DNA of 64,000 nt from Bathynomus jamesi (GCA_023014485.1 JAJOZX010000876.1:1031314-1095313); one strand, 5' to 3'; counted from the first letter of the stretch, positions 12,300-22,316 are shown. Numbers and translations are program-made. The notes: generated from the sequence alone by a model not told the origin.

Positions 12300-12920
12300 A
12301 CACGTTGGTTAGGCTTGGCTAACCAGTTCCTCGAAAAAACCTCAGCAATCCCTTGATGGATTGACTTGTCCGTCGTATTTATAGATCTTCTTGGAACGAA
12401 TTTTTGGCAATAAAATGGGTACAAGTTCGAAATTTTGTCAGGAGAGAAGGAAAGTACACATATTTCAAGGATTAAATCTAAATTTACTGGCAATTTGTTA
12501 GTGCAAAAACAAAAAAATAAAAGTTTTACTTGAAACACCCAAAAAAAAAAAAAATAAATAAAAAAGAGATTTCTTGAGTAGAAAAAAAAACCCAATTGGT
12601 GAAACGTTGAAACAAATTCAAAATAAATGACAAGAAACATGAATTAGAAATGAAATTAAGCAAAATGGAAACTAATATGAAACAAACATTCATTCTGGTA
12701 TCCCTCCATGAAGAATACAAAAAATAATTCAAAGTACTAATAAAAAAAAACAAGACTCCCAAAACACAGTGATGGATATTACACAAATTTGCAAACGAAC
12801 TAAGTAAACAGCAGCTTTTAGGGTCACTTTAATTTAGTGTGTAATCTGCCTACCCTGAAATTAAGATAAAAAATCCGCATGTTTTTGGAACTAAGGACTG
12901 ATTTAAGGGGGAGTTTGCTT
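12300..12920. other. Gene-free stretch upstream of a LINE relic
   Basis: Possibly the eroded 5' part of the LINE that becomes recognisable at 12,925. I could not read conserved motifs here. Confidence 0.35.
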
Positions 12921-12924
12921 TGTG

Positions 12925-13690
12925 ATATCGATTTCTTAGATTGAAGGAGACATAATTACAAACATTACTTCCATTTACAAAAGGGAAAACAGCCATGCCA
13001 AAAAATATTATAGACCAGTAGCACTTACATTGCACCTTATAAAGTGCTTTTAAAGCATAATTAGAGATAAAATTACATACTACATAATATATACTTACTA
13101 AATAATAGATAAAATTACATATTACGTGAAAAAGGAGTAATATATAACCCAAACGAGTACGCATTTGACCGAGAAGGTTTTATCACAAATATTACTGTAT
13201 TGGAGATCAAGAAAGAACGCTAGATCCGTTCAGTTAAAGAAAAACATGGACGTTACATATAGAAAGTTTTTAATTAATTATATACGATCAAGGTGCTCAG
13301 TAACTTAGAAAAGTAGCTCTTATTGAAGAAAAGGTCTGAATATTTAATTACGTTTTCAAGCCAAATATCACAGAAGTAGTGATAAATGGAGTTAAATCCC
13401 AAATTTCACCAGCATTAAATCTACCCTTACTGTTTATTTAAATGATTGGAGATGTATACAAAGAGATCAAACGTGGTTTTGCGTCGCTGTTTACAGATAA
13501 CACACAAATTTGCAAAAAGGCCTCATGAAGAGACGATAAAAAAATGATAAAATATGAACACATTATTCAAGTGGACTGCAAAGACCGAAGTGAAATTCAG
13601 TAACGATAAATTCCAACTTCATCGATATGGTAACAATGAAGAATTAAAACAAAACAAATGAAGCAGACAATGACATACAAGTTCAAAGAA
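12925..13690 (+). pseudogene. Decayed LINE reverse transcriptase
   Basis: Remnant of a CR1/Jockey-like non-LTR reverse transcriptase on the plus strand, readable only by switching frames. Near 12,945-13,080 one reads KKYYRPVALTLHLIKC and IIRDKI, matching the NYRPISLTSHLIKIFE / IIRDKL block. Near 13,390-13,500 one reads INGVKSQISPALNLPLLFI and then FASLFTDNTQICK. This is the catalytic F-A-D-D box region, with FTDN replacing FADD. Near 13,590-13,640 comes NDKFQLHRYGNNEELK-like sequence. A deletion has removed the PQGSVLGP loop. Dead copy, ending abruptly at the SINE head. Confidence 0.65.
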
Positions 13691-13691
13691 A

Positions 13692-13984
13692 ATCTCAAGT
13701 CTCATGGTTAGCGCCCGCAGCTCCTAGTCAGAGGTCTTGGGTTCTACTTATCCTGGTGGATTTTTGTTTTGATCTGGTTCGGAACAGAAAAAGTTACGGA
13801 AGGAACATACAGCTTTACGTGGGATCCGAGCCACTGGTCGCAACATAATCTGGACGCAGAGGACGGTCTCTCACCCAACTACTCTCCAGACCTAGTGTCG
13901 CTTAACTTTGCTGATCGAGAGGAGGCGGTGTTACGACACTGGTCACGTCACGAACTAGCCCAATCCTGGTGGAGGATGTATATA
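13692..13984 (+). repeat. tRNA-headed SINE (family S), fullest copy
   Basis: The 5' head carries RNA polymerase III promoter-like boxes: A box CATGGTTAGCGCCCGCAG (13,704) and B box TTGGGTTCTACTTATCC (13,738). The body follows: GGAACATACAGCTTTACGTG, GGATCCGAGCCACTGG, CCAGACCTAGTGTCGC, CGGTGTTACGACACTGG. Body copies occur at 5.2, 11.2, 29.9, 34.6 and 41.3 kb. The 3' end is interrupted by the transposon at 13,985. The 94-codon open frame across it is fortuitous. Confidence 0.75.
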
Positions 13985-15244
13985 CAGGATGGGAGAAAAG
14001 TCTTTAAGGATTTTATATATACAACTATTAGGTTAACAACATTATACAGATAAATGATAAAACAAATCGAACAAAAAATTGATGAGAATTTTATTCATAC
14101 AAATATTCATACACATTTTTTAAAATTGTAATTTAATCTTTAAAGAGTTCTCCATCCCCTATGTTACATTTATGAATTCTCTCTGTGAAACTTCATTATT
14201 CTTCTAAACATATCGAGTGAGATCCTTTTCAGTTGTTCGTCTATTCTGCGCCAAGGGCATTCACATTTGGATAGTGAAACCAGGAGTGTAGAGTTTGTGA
14301 CGCAAATAAGCCCAAAGCCAGAAATCACATGGGGTTAAAGCAGGTGATCTGGCTGGCCACTGGCAAAACTTTGTCTCTCAATACCTGGCAATAGCGTTTT
14401 TCATCCATCGTATCTCTCGATATGTCAAAGGAAATGAGTCCTGAATAACCAATGCACCCCCCAAACTCTTAGTGTTGGGCCTAGCCGTTTTAACGGGTTT
14501 ACCCAATCGTATTTTGGGATTTTTTTCGCCCAGTAGTGAACGTTGTGTTTGTTTCCTTTACTCGTTAAACCGAACACACATTCATCTGAAAATTTGATCT
14601 TTTGAGCGAAATCTAGATCAGTTGAACTTTTGTTTCATTGTTTCAGCAAACTGCAGCCGTCTATCAGAATCATGGTCGTATATGAGCTGAGAGTAAATGG
14701 GTTAGTAATCGTGGTACCCCTGTGATATCAATATTTTTGCTACTGAAAATTTGGAAATGCCCAATTCCTGTGCTACGTTTCTCGTTGAAGTTGTTGGATC
14801 GACTTGAAAAGTGGCGAGGACATTTTCTTGTGTTGTCTCCTTTCGCCGTTTCTGGCCTTCCTCTTCTTGGCCCTTCTTTTACCAGGCTCCCGTTTCCAAA
14901 TGTTTGAGCTTCCAGTATCGAAGAGTGGTTGCATTTGGTGTTGGTTTATCATATTTTTGTTGAAATAAATGCGAAGTTTCTCCAAAATTATTATAAGAAA
15001 TAGCGCAGATAAAAGATACACTTCGTTTTCATTGCTGTGTTCCATCCTCACTGAAATGGCGGTCAGCCGGTGACTGTGGCTGGGGCCTAGGGCCTTCCTG
15101 TTCTAGCCTATGGTCATTTCTGGCCTTGTATAGTTGCTTTGAAAAGTATCGCATACACTGCAGTAATATCATTGGAATTTATGTATGAGTATTAAACAAA
15201 TTATTTGTATGTATAAAATCCTTAAAGACTTTTCTCCCACCCTG
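13985..15244 (-). mobile_element. Tc1/mariner-superfamily transposon, near complete
   Basis: Inverted termini: CAGGATGGGAGAAAAGTC at the left and GACTTTTCTCCCACCCTG at the right, continuing inward for about 33 bp (TTTAAGGATTTTATA). TA flanks both ends. Length 1,260 bp is normal for this superfamily. It sits in the end of SINE S and carries a decayed minus-strand transposase. Confidence 0.85.
14190..15050 (-). pseudogene. Tc1/mariner-superfamily transposase, decayed
   Basis: Catalyses cut-and-paste transposition in intact relatives. The minus-strand reading starts with MEHSNENEVYLLSALF near 15,045. The first catalytic region IKFSDECVFGLTSKGNKHNV lies near 14,550-14,610. The last region WPARSPALTPCDFWLWAYL lies near 14,290-14,350, with the final Asp in PCDFW. 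The segment that should hold the second Asp (QQDGAP-like) is deleted or scrambled. Several frameshifts and stops. Its place inside matching inverted repeats supports the assignment. The WPxRSPxLTPxDFxLW form is shared with the other Tc1/mariner-superfamily relics in this window. Confidence 0.75.
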
Positions 15245-15257
15245 TATATATTAAAAA

Positions 15258-15400
15258 CTTGAATGCCCGCTGCGCCTTGCGCAGCAAAAGCTCTCTGAAA
15301 CACAACTTAGAGGGACTGGAAGGTGCGAATGTGTTACAAAAACTTTCCCTAGTTCTCCCTTAATGTGTATACTAAATTTGATGTAGATTACCAATATTAG
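15258..15400 (+). repeat. Dispersed repeat R, copy 1
   Basis: Shares GAATGCCCGC, AACACAACTTAGAGG-like, GTGTTACAAAAACTTTCCC and CTTAATGTGTATACTAAATT with 21,598-21,720. The shared block points to one mobile family of unknown class. Confidence 0.65.
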
Positions 15401-15689
15401 GGTGTCCCTAGTTTTATTTGCCCGTTATTTTATAATGTACTTGTATGTATATTTCATTATAGAGGTTCTTTTACAGAAAGGTAACAGATTGGGGTTTTTA
15501 TTCCGCATATACCTATATGCATACAACTATTCATTCCTAATCTTTCATTACTTAATAACGAGTAAATGTTGGATAGTAAAAATATTCTTACACCATTTCA
15601 TATTTAAAGCAATAACTTTTCCTAATTCGTATCGTCAGATGCTACAAGACTTCTACTTATCACAACTAATTAGCTTGTCCAGTAAAAGA

Positions 15690-15995
15690 AATAACCACAT
15701 ATTCACAGTGGTTTCAACAGGATAGAACATCTCCGCACAGTGCTTTTGAAACTCGCAACTCTTTTAGGAAGCATTTTTCCGGGCGACTAATCCCCTTTCA
15801 TGAGCCAATGGAATGGACCCCATATTCACCTGACCTCACTTTTTGTGGGGTTACATAAAAGACAGGATCTATTCTACCAAGCTTAAGGCATTTGAAGACC
15901 TAACGACCAAAGTCTATGAGGTAATCAACAACATCCTAGTTGAGCTATTCCCAAAAATTATCAATAATTTGTGTAAGATTGAATATTGTTAGAAA
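15690..15995 (+). pseudogene. Tc1/mariner-superfamily transposase, C-terminal fragment
   Basis: Plus-strand reading: WFQQDRTSPHSAFETRNSF (second catalytic Asp in QQD), EWTPYSPDLT, then after a frame break YIKDRIYSTKLKAFEDL, KVYEVINNILVELFPKI and a stop near 15,990. The order is that of Tc1/mariner-superfamily DDE domains. The residue after SPDLT where DF would stand is altered (CG), so the third catalytic Asp is lost or shifted. No N-terminal part or inverted repeats identified. Confidence 0.7.
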
Positions 15996-16149
15996 AAAGG
16001 CGATCACACCGACCATGTTCAAATATGGTTAATAAAACTATTATGTTTCACGTGCCTTTTGCTTTTGTCTTTGTGTCTAGACTTCCTTTTTTTTCAACTG
16101 AAAACATTTATTTAGAAATAAGTGCATGTTTTTGGGACACGTGGTATAT

Positions 16150-16412
16150 ACAGTATATGTACGGCATGAGAAGGTGCCCCCTCAGGGCATTCGATTCCGC
16201 TCGTATGTAGGAGAATTACGACTTCTGACTGATCGAGGACCTTGGTGCAGTGGTTAGCATATCAGACCGGCAATTGGATGATCCCGGGTTCGATTCCTGG
16301 GAGGTGCCTCATTTTTCATTTGTTCGTTCTTTCTTCTCTTCTTGTGCGGACGCTCTTCTACACAAGCATCGTTCTTTACATTAATTATATTGCGTGTTCT
16401 TTGCAGTTAAAA

Positions 16413-16418
<6 letters not shown>
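16150..16418 (+). repeat. tRNA-like SINE (family T), single copy
   Basis: Order: GAAGGTGCCCCCTCAGGGCA, linker, tRNA-like module at about 16,236-16,308, then TTCTTCTCTTCTTGTGCGG, CAAGCATCGTTCTTTACAT and TTGCGTGTTCTTTGCAGTT, ending in a TA/TG microsatellite. The same order makes up the arms of the palindromes at 27.6 and 32.5 kb. The tRNA-like part has A-box (GTGCAGTGGTTAGC) and B-box (GGGTTCGATTCC) words, so it is polymerase III-derived. Confidence 0.8.

Positions 16419-16462
<44 letters not shown>
16419..16462. repeat. (TA)n(TG)n microsatellite
   Basis: TA tract followed by TG tract at the SINE 3' end. Confidence 0.95.
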
Positions 16463-16710
16463 CGTGGTTTGGTCAAAAACGTATCCGGACTGATGCGATT
16501 ATAGACAGAATATGGTACGGTACTTACAGGGTTTGGGGCTTAATCTCTCTCAAAGTACGCTCCTTCTGAAGCTACACACTTTGCTCAACGATCTTGCCAC
16601 TGTTGAAAACATTTTTCGAAAGCACTTTTCGGAATGCCCAAAAGCTGACTTCGTCGAATTTCTTTTAATGGTCTTAACATCATTGAATCGCATTTGGTAC
16701 GATTGGTCCA

Positions 16711-16995
16711 ATGACGATTGATCCAATGACGATTGGTCCAATACCGATTGGTCCAATACCGATTGGTCTAATACCGATTGGTCCAACTGGTAGCGTATAC
16801 AACGACGAGTATAGCTTAAAACCAATAGTTTACGTGGAAATGTTGGGGTTCGACTTACAACATGACTGTGTTAGATTTCATAAGTCACATCTCTTTTCCC
16901 TTTACAACTGCTTTTGTGAAACCCATGGAGCGGCGTGTGTGCGAAATAGTGTTATCCGAAAGAGGAAAGGAAAAACCCTATGCACCGTAATGTAG
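16711..16995 (+). CDS. Hypothetical frame in the foldback-like element
   Basis: A 94-codon frame. The first third is only the end repeats read as IGPIPIG-type units. The rest (from SVYNDEYSLKPIVYVEMLG to RKRKGKTLCTVM) is not low-complexity and includes FCETHGAACV, but I recognise no family. It may be chance, or a piece of the captured sequence. Low confidence that it is a gene. Confidence 0.2.
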   Translation: MTIDPMTIGPIPIGPIPIGLIPIGPTGSVYNDEYSLKPIVYVEMLGFDLQHDCVRFHKSHLFSLYNCFCETHGAACVRNSVIRKRKGKTLCTVM

Positions 16996-17009
16996 AGGTA
17001 CGTGGTCTA

Positions 17010-17030
17010 TACGGGGGCTCCGCCCCCGTA
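17010..17030. other. Perfect GC hairpin
   Basis: TACGGGGGC, a TCC loop, then GCCCCCGTA: a perfect 9-bp stem with a 3-nt loop in otherwise AT-rich sequence, followed by CCCCGAGACC. Function unknown. It lies between the hypothetical frame and the capsid-like fragment. Confidence 0.7.
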
Positions 17031-17157
17031 CCCCGAGACCTAAATTATACAATGGGATAAGTGTGTGGAAGAACTGTACCCACCATTCCTGGGCAGCCGG
17101 AACAAGGAACAAACTAATGTAAAGGGTAAGTACGACATTATAAACAGTTTTCATTTA

Positions 17158-17412
17158 TTACATACCAATAAAACCTTTAAAAGCAATATAATAAGTTTGT
17201 TTCAAATAAAAAGAAGGATTAGTATTATTATACTTCTGTACACCACCAGTATTTCCAAATATTAAATCGCCATAATTAACAAATCTATCTGTAGTAGAAA
17301 ACCAAGGTTGTCTCTTACTAAAAATATTAGCATTACCACCATAGGCTTTAATCTGATACTGAATACCTGATACTGCATTTTTCTCTTAGTTAATAAGTAT
17401 GCTTTATGCTTT
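17158..17412 (-). pseudogene. Possible endogenous ssDNA-virus capsid C-terminal fragment
   Basis: A minus-strand frame of about 80 codons without an in-frame ATG, from near 17,410 (preceded by a TAA at about 17,411) to a TAA at 17,158-17,160. It contains QIKAYGGNANIF, then RQPWFSTTDRFVNYGDLIFG, then YYIAFKGFIGM at the C-terminus. The PW-[FI]-ST followed by V-x-[HN]-[YH]-G and a hydrophobic strand recalls the last strands of small circular ssDNA (CRESS-type) virus capsids, and the protein ends in a short hydrophobic strand as they do. This is pattern memory, not a search result. Only the C-terminal end is present, so it would be a broken, non-functional copy. It lies inside the foldback-like element, away from its end repeats. 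Alternative: a chance open frame. Confidence 0.4.
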
Positions 17413-18397
17413 TAGTTTAATATGTAGCTTTTAGCTATAGTATGTTTTATAAATAAACAAAGTAATATGTAGCTTTTAGCTATAGTATGTTTTATAAATA
17501 AACAAAGTAATTTCAAATAATTATTATATCAATTTCTGTAAATAAAGTTTTTTTCTAAGTTTCATTTAACTTCCTTCCATTTAACGCCCGATTGGACGAA
17601 TCGTCGTTGGAAAAATGGTTCCTTGAACGAATTGTCTGATTGGACCAATCGGCATTGGACCAATCGTCATTGGACCAATTGTCATTGGACCAATTGTCTG
17701 GGACCGATTGAATCGGTGTCCTTTCAGGGTTTGTTTGAGTTTCGGAAACAAAAAAGTCGCATGGAGCCAAATCCAGCAAATATGGAGGCTGTTGTACTTA
17801 GAGGGGTAATGTTTTTGGCCAAAAATTGCTGGACAAGTTGGACGAGTGAGATGGCACGTTATCGTGATGAAGCAGCCAGTCTCCGGACTCCCACTTCTGC
17901 GGCCATTTCCTCCGAACTGCTTCAGGAGACGTCTCAAACTTCAATGTAAAATTCTTTGTTGACTGTTTGTCCCTGTGGAGCATATTTATGGCGCACAACA
18001 CCTTCACAGTAAAAAAAAAAGTAACATGATCTCATCGTAAGAAATCGCCGTGATACCAAACACGTTTAACTTTATCGGCTTACCACAGTGGACTGACGCT
18101 ACACAATGAAGTGCAACCCTATCAGTCAACTTGTCTCGAGATGCAGAGATACGTTTAGCACAGTCACAACTTCAAGCGTGACCTTGTTCTAAAAATAAAC
18201 ACTCTGTCCGGATACCTTTTGAACAGACCTCTTATATAAATATAAAAGACTGCCAAAGGAAAAGCTAATGAGAATCATAGACAGAGGAGTTTCTACAGAA
18301 GAAGAGCTTAGTTCATGATCAAATTATGGAAGCGTTTCGTACATTACCAATAAGTGAATGTCGTTCTGTTCTGTTGAGACTTTAAAATGATGCTTAA

Positions 18398-18645
18398 CAC
18401 TCTGAACTACTTCTTACGCATTTCGCGTCAAAACTCTATCCTACTCTTGGGTCACTTCTTACGCGAAACGCGTCAAGTTGATCTGTGCTTCGTCACAGCT
18501 GACACGCTACATGTGTCAAGATGACAATACTCAGAAATTTTGCATTTACTCTTCTTGTCCAGATCAACTTGACGCGTTTCGCGTAAGAAGTGACCCAAGG
18601 GTAGGATAGAGTTTTGACGCGAAACGCATAAGAAATAGTCCAGTG
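18398..18645. mobile_element. piggyBac-type MITE
   Basis: Flanked by TTAA on both sides (18,394-18,397 and 18,646-18,649). Termini CACTCTGAACTACTTCTTAC and GTAAGAAATAG-type complement (CACTGGACTATTTCTTATGC on the opposite strand) extend to inverted repeats of about 90 bp, with TTTCGCGTCAAAACTCTATC in both arms. The centre is about 65 bp. Non-coding. Confidence 0.8.
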
Positions 18646-18649
18646 TTAA

Positions 18650-19115
18650 TATTTGCAGATATTGAAGACGTACAAAAACTCCGCCTGGGAGTGGGCAAGC
18701 CAGCCCAAGTCTCAGCCGGTCCCAAGCCCGGAGAGAGGAGGAGGGTTGGCGGCAGGAAGGGCATCCGGCCGAAAACTTTTGCCAAAACCTTATGAATGCA
18801 GATCCATTATAATAAGAGGAACAACAAAAGTAACGGAAATCTCCAAGAAGGCACAGGAAAAGAGATTGAGATGGTATGGGCATTGGGCATGTCCAGAGGA
18901 GGGAGGAGGAGTATGTGGGACGACGGATGCTGAGGATGGAAATTCAGACACGAGAAGAAGAGGTAGACCTAAGATGAGGTGGCGGGATAGACTGAAGAAA
19001 GATAGTGATAAGGGATTGGAGGAAGAGGTGGCTCAAGACAGAAGTGAATGAAGAAGAAGGATCTGCAACAGCGACCCCACATAGAAGTGGGCTAATAAGG
19101 CTGCGGAAGAAGAAG
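18650..19115 (+). pseudogene. RTE-like LINE 3' end
   Basis: The 5' part has GTCCCAAGCCCGGAGAG and GGCAGGAAGGGCATCCGGCC, words I associate with RTE-clade 3' regions. A frame from about 18,830 reads ISKKAQEKRLRWYGH, GRPKMRWRDRLKKD, LEEEVAQDRSE, and after a stop WRRRICNSDP-like sequence, ending in a GAA-rich tail. This is the C-terminus of RTE-type reverse transcriptases, downstream of the catalytic core. 5'-truncated and frameshifted. Confidence 0.75.
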
Positions 19116-19119
19116 AAGA

Positions 19120-19605
19120 AGACGTACAAAGAAATTTCACGTCTAAATTAACGTAAGCATGAGATGATCGCTACTGACCATGCTCAAAATCTATGAATAT
19201 GGATTTAATGGAAAAACGATACAAGACACCGTATTTATAGAAAATAATTAAAAAATCATTTCCTAATTGTAAGAATGACGTAAAAGCATACAGGATTACG
19301 GACACATTACGCATCATTCCTCGTAATTGGGGCAACAGGACTGGAACTTTGAGAATGAAGATGAGAGACGGGCTTATAATACGAAACCCAAACTATTCGA
19401 TAGTCTATCGAAGAAACTGCGTAATCTAAAAAATATCCAGTTCATAACAGTCGAAAACCGACTTTTCAAGCATGGCAGGTGACGAAGTCAAAGTAAGAGT
19501 AGAAAATAATTCTCTTCTCAATCAAATCCTACAAATAAAGACGGATGCCGCGGAAGAGTCCGTAACAGTCCGATTTCGAACGTTTATTTGAAAATCACAA
19601 AAGTA
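19120..19605. other. Gene-free stretch
   Basis: No recognisable element or gene. Confidence 0.45.
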
Positions 19606-19632
19606 ACTATATATATATATATATATATATAT

Positions 19633-19926
19633 GTTGGGGTAAATGTGATAAATTGGTAATTATGCATAATTTATGCATAATTGAAAATATCATGACAACC
19701 TAACCAATTGTCAAGGGCGTACAGTTGACCTAACCGGGCATTCAATTGACCTAACCTGGCATTCAATTCAATTGACCTAACAGGGCATTCAAGGTTAGGT
19801 CAATTGAATGCCCGGTTAGGTCAACTGTACGCCCTTGACAATTGGTTAGGTTAAGTCATGATATTTTCAATTATGCATAATTACCGGTAATTATGCATAA
19901 TTACCAATTTATCACATTTACCCCAA
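19633..19926. mobile_element. Palindromic element, GTTGGGGTAAATG ends
   Basis: Long palindrome between TA microsatellites. Arms start GTTGGGGTAAATGTGATAAA and run through AATTATGCATAATT, GAAAATATCATGAC, ACCTAACCAATTGTCAAGGG and CGTACAGTTGACCTAACCGG to a centre of GGCATTCAATTGACC repeats near 19,780. The inner part matches the core of the 50-55 kb elements; the outer 60 bp do not. Confidence 0.85.
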
Positions 19927-19939
19927 CATATATATACCT

Positions 19940-20319
<380 letters not shown>

Positions 20320-20619
20320 CATAAACAATGAAAATATGAAGAAACTGACATCAGAAACATATAAGATAAGTCATATTAAGTTTTCATACCTTTCCAAATG
20401 CAAGTTAAAAAGTTCGTGAGACAAATCCCGATCATCAATGTGACATTCCTCGAAGGAAAGGATGAAAGCAGATAGTAACGCCATCTTTCATCCGACCCCA
20501 GCAATGGAGGATGTGGTTCAGAGAACGGTTTCTACAGTAGAGTCATGCACAAGGACAGGAATACACGCAAACAACCACATTTATCACGGTGGAACGAGCT
20601 GTTGTAACTACATGGTGAG

Positions 20620-21516
20620 TGATTATTAATTTCAGTGCACATTTGCATATTATTCGTAGCTAAATACGACACTGACCTGTATAAACTTACTGTCGGTATC
20701 AGTATGTACAAAGTTGCTAATAGTAGAAACTATACTTCGGCCATTCACAGGACGATTACCCTCAATCGGATCAACCATAATCGTAATACAAAGCTTCCCA
20801 ATGATTTCACGCATAAACCAAATTATTCCATGCAAATTGCAGGAAATGCTCTCTCCTATGCAATACCCATAAACATCAGACAAGCACCATCACTAATATC
20901 ATTTCGCAACTCAAACACTTCATAAACTCCTACTAATGTATGTATGCATGTATGTATATATGTATATAAGCAAATACGGTATATTGCAACTTGTAAATAT
21001 TACTAAACAATGAAAATCACTTATTATATATGCAAAATTCACAATCTTAAATGAGTGCAATCATAAAGCATATAAATTAGATGTTAAAAGTTTCCATTAT
21101 ATTGTATAGTTATAATATGCCTCACTCATCTGTACCTTTGTAACTTTAAGATTGTATCATGATTTGTCTTATTCACCATTTTTCTTTTCTATTATTTCTA
21201 TTATGTCTATTATTATTATTCCTATTATAATTTTCTATTATTTCAAAGATTATTTCAATTTTCATTTGTAATGACAGTTAACTAAATGGAACATTATTTT
21301 ATTTTCCACAAATTCTATTTATATTTGACATTTTCCTGTGTAAAAATAGAAGTGAATCTCAAAGACTTTTACCTGAAAAGTTGTCATGCTTCCCAACGAC
21401 ATATTCAGATAAGAATACTGTAATTAAACTACAAAAATTAAACGTTAATCCCAACATTGTACAAACTAGTATGGATGTAATGTATATCTTATATACCATG
21501 TTCTTTCTCAATAAAG

Positions 21517-21546
<30 letters not shown>
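20620..21546 (+). pseudogene. LINE 3' end (family N) with (ATT)n tail
   Basis: The frame 20,635-20,925 holds YDTDLYKLTVGISMYKVANS and, near its end, SYAIPINIRQAPSLISFRNS, the usual end of this LINE group's ORF2. It matches the copies at 4.1-4.5 and 63.0-63.4 kb. An untranslated stretch follows, with AATAAAGATTATT leading into (ATT)n at 21,515-21,546, a typical microsatellite-like LINE tail. 5'-truncated. Confidence 0.75.
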
Positions 21547-21549
<3 letters not shown>

Positions 21550-21593
21550 TAATGCACAAAAAAAAATTATATATATATATATACTGTATATAT

Positions 21594-21935
21594 GTACTGG
21601 AATGCCCCCGCAGCCCCCGCGAGACACAACCTAAGGCGGAATTGGTGGGTGTAAGTGTGTTACTAAAACTTTCCCTGGTTTTCCCTTAATATGTATACTA
21701 AATTTAGTGTAGATTACCCTACCTGTTTAAGGACTCCCCCATTCATAGAAGAGGGAGGACTTGGAGGGGCAGGTGTGTAACTAAACCGTCCCTGTTTTTC
21801 CCTTAATGTGTATACCAAATTTGGTGCAGATTACCCCAGTCGTTTAGGCGTGTATAGACGAACACAGACAGACAAACAGACAGACAAATAGACATCATCA
21901 ACATCATCATCATCATCATCATCCCTATATATACC
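21594..21935 (+). repeat. Dispersed repeat R, copy 2, with GACA-type tail
   Basis: GTACTGGAATGCCCCCGCAG, then two internal versions of AACTTTCCCTGGTTTTCCC and TTAATRTGTATACYAAATTT (21,669 and 21,788), ending in ACAGACAGACAAACAGACAG and (ATC)n. First half shared with 15,258-15,400. Confidence 0.65.
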
Positions 21936-22069
21936 CCGCAAGAAAATAAAACAACGATTAAAAGTGCTTTCGTCTCTTATAAGACCTTCTCGAGGAATTC
22001 CTTGTGAAGTTCTTATATTAAGAGACGAAAGAGCTCCTCCGAATCGTTTTTCATAGTTTTGTGGGTTGT
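21936..22069. mobile_element. Short foldback MITE
   Basis: Arms CTTTCGTCTCTTATAAGA and TCTTATATTAAGAGACGAAAG, extended outward by CGCAAGAAAATAAAAC against AAACTATG-type complement. About 60-bp imperfect arms around CTCGAGGAATTCC. Confidence 0.6.
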
Positions 22070-22080
22070 ATCACATTTAA

Positions 22081-22239
22081 CCCGTTAACTGCGCGAGCGC
22101 CCAGTTACGAGTCGAGCCAGATTTACAGGCTGTGCGAAGAGATATCTCAGTTTAAAGTTTAAACCCGTGTATATACGGGGCTGCGCAGAAATGGTCAGAA
22201 GTGAGAGCCCGTGATACTACGGGTTGCGCAGCAAACGGG
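22081..22239. mobile_element. piggyBac-type MITE
   Basis: TTAA on both sides (22,077-22,080 and 22,240-22,243). 14-bp inverted ends CCCGTTAACTGCGC and GCGCAGCAAACGGG with two mismatches. The CCC start with TTAA is the piggyBac signature. Non-coding, 159 bp. Confidence 0.8.
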
Positions 22240-22272
22240 TTAATAAAGTTCACTTGTAAATTGTGAATTATT

Positions 22273-22313
<41 letters not shown>

Positions 22314-22316
<3 letters not shown>

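Larger units (their letters stand above)
16691..17706. mobile_element. Foldback-like element with tandem-repeat inverted ends
   Basis: Inserted in the mariner transposase and flanked by a perfect 9-bp duplication ATTGAATCG (16,682-16,690 and 17,707-17,715). The left end is a tandem array of ~16-bp units (GATTGGTCCAATGAC or CC variants, about six units, 16,700-16,795). The right end carries the same units in inverse orientation (ATTGGACCAATCGTC type, 17,580-17,700). Inverted arrays of short tandem repeats plus a 9-bp duplication are the hallmark of foldback (FB) elements in the MULE group, by knowledge of the Drosophila FB family. No transposase was recognised inside. The interior instead holds a GC hairpin and a minus-strand capsid-like fragment. 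Confidence 0.7.
16550..18010 (-). pseudogene. Mariner transposase, split
   Basis: Minus-strand pieces in order: a middle region near 17,850-18,000; WLLHHDNVPSHSSN (second catalytic Asp) near 17,840; QPPYLLDLAPCDFF (third Asp) near 17,750; LKGHRFN at 17,715; then, beyond the inserted element, NDVKTIKRNSTKSAFGHSEK and the C-terminus near 16,550. I count 34 residues between HHD and PCD in one uninterrupted frame except for a TAA in between, the exact spacing of DD34D mariners. The reading frame resumes in phase across the nested element once one copy of its 9-bp duplication is ignored. The N-terminal helix-turn-helix region is missing or too decayed to read. Confidence 0.8.
16466..18233 (-). mobile_element. 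DD34D mariner, interrupted by a nested element
   Basis: Inverted ends: GGTTTGGTCAAAAACGTATC at the left and GATACCTTTTGAACAGACC at the right, both followed inward by the CGGAC word. The transposase remnant on the minus strand has mariner motifs. About 1.0 kb of another element (16,691-17,706) lies inside the coding region. Without it the mariner would be about 750 bp, so it also carries internal deletions. Confidence 0.8.

Noticed and set aside
13769..14053. 94-codon plus-strand frame
   Set aside because: It coincides with the SINE S body, whose other copies are not open in this frame.
16691..17706. Whole integrated virus genome
   Set aside because: Only a C-terminal capsid-like piece is readable; no replication protein was recognised, and the boundaries are those of a foldback element.
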